Both the position numbers and the translations under genes were made by a program. Below are positions 63,889 through 64,000 of a stretch of DNA of 64,000 nt, in pieces (within the stretch, counting starts at the first letter, position 1; each line of letters begins with the position of its first letter). The notes under the pieces were generated by a model, which saw only the letters and a program-made list of their open reading frames with translations, made no database searches and was not told where the DNA came from. This stretch comes from Dallia pectoralis (taxonomy: Eukaryota > Chordata > Actinopteri > Esociformes > Umbridae), in NCBI GenBank assembly GCA_029465975.1, contig CM055737.1, positions 22,136,077 to 22,200,076 on the forward strand, given 5' to 3'.

Positions 63889-64000
63889 AACGTCTGACAG
63901 GAAGAGCAGTCCTGGATCAACACACATGGGCCGCTGACAGCCAGGTCTCAATGAACCAGCCTGCGCTAGAAGTCCTCATTCCAACATCGTGCCTCGTGCT
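63889..64000. repeat. Duplicated segment, right copy (runs off the window)
   Basis: AAAACGTCTGACAGGAAGAG onward matches 54066-54180, with differences such as CCGCTGACAG versus CCGTTGACAG and GTCTCAATG versus GTCTCCAATG. Confidence 0.9.

Overview
The window is eukaryotic and looks like a teleost fish. It carries TTAGGG-type telomeric repeats and a dense mix of fish-type transposons: a Ty3/Gypsy LTR element, Penelope-like elements (PLEs) with a GIY-YIG endonuclease, an L2-type LINE with an esterase ORF1, a Rex/RTE-like LINE 3' end, hAT elements and PIF/Harbinger. It also has long CA tracts and minisatellites. Almost no host gene is visible. The one likely host fragment (29.1-31.8 kb, repeated inverted at 37.1-37.6 kb) encodes an acidic Ser/Pro-rich protein I cannot name. 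Three 500-N gaps (11391-11890, 37618-38117, 53566-54065) are assembly joins. Many one-base indels, often in homopolymers, break most ORFs, so uncorrected long-read error is a real alternative to decay in several places.

Layout. 1-11390: a 125-bp/250-bp higher-order satellite, plus 253-bp and 237-bp repeat units that carry a tRNA-like T-arm and a T-run. One satellite unit is interrupted by a Ty3/Gypsy element (1459-6575) with identical 183-bp LTRs and a 5-bp target duplication. 11891-17012: two fold-back repeats, then a 3.8-kb block of PLE family B with telomeric repeats. 18143-29052: PLE family A three times in a +/-/+ zigzag. 29053-37617: telomeric repeats, the host-gene-like exon, a PLE-B 5' fragment, a second copy of the 3.8-kb block, and an inverted copy of the gene end. 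38118-47956: a hAT transposase gene split by a near full-length L2 in its exon. Its GT-AG intron holds a MITE-like palindrome, a LINE fragment and a smaller hAT derivative with exact 8-bp TSDs. 50198-52747: a Harbinger element. 54066-64000: mostly unremarkable sequence with several minisatellites; the sequence at the start of this contig reappears at the window end.

Most interesting signal. Both PLE families end in the same architecture: a perfect 7-8 bp stem with a TAT loop, exactly 19 nt, then a (CCCTAA)n tract on the element's sense strand. That polarity could anneal to a G-rich telomeric overhang. Family A also carries an SGNH/GDSL-hydrolase-like ORF upstream of its RT and GIY-YIG ORF, and hammerhead-ribozyme-like cores lie in the presumed pseudo-LTR regions. 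Together these suggest a telomere-associated, esterase-carrying vertebrate PLE lineage.
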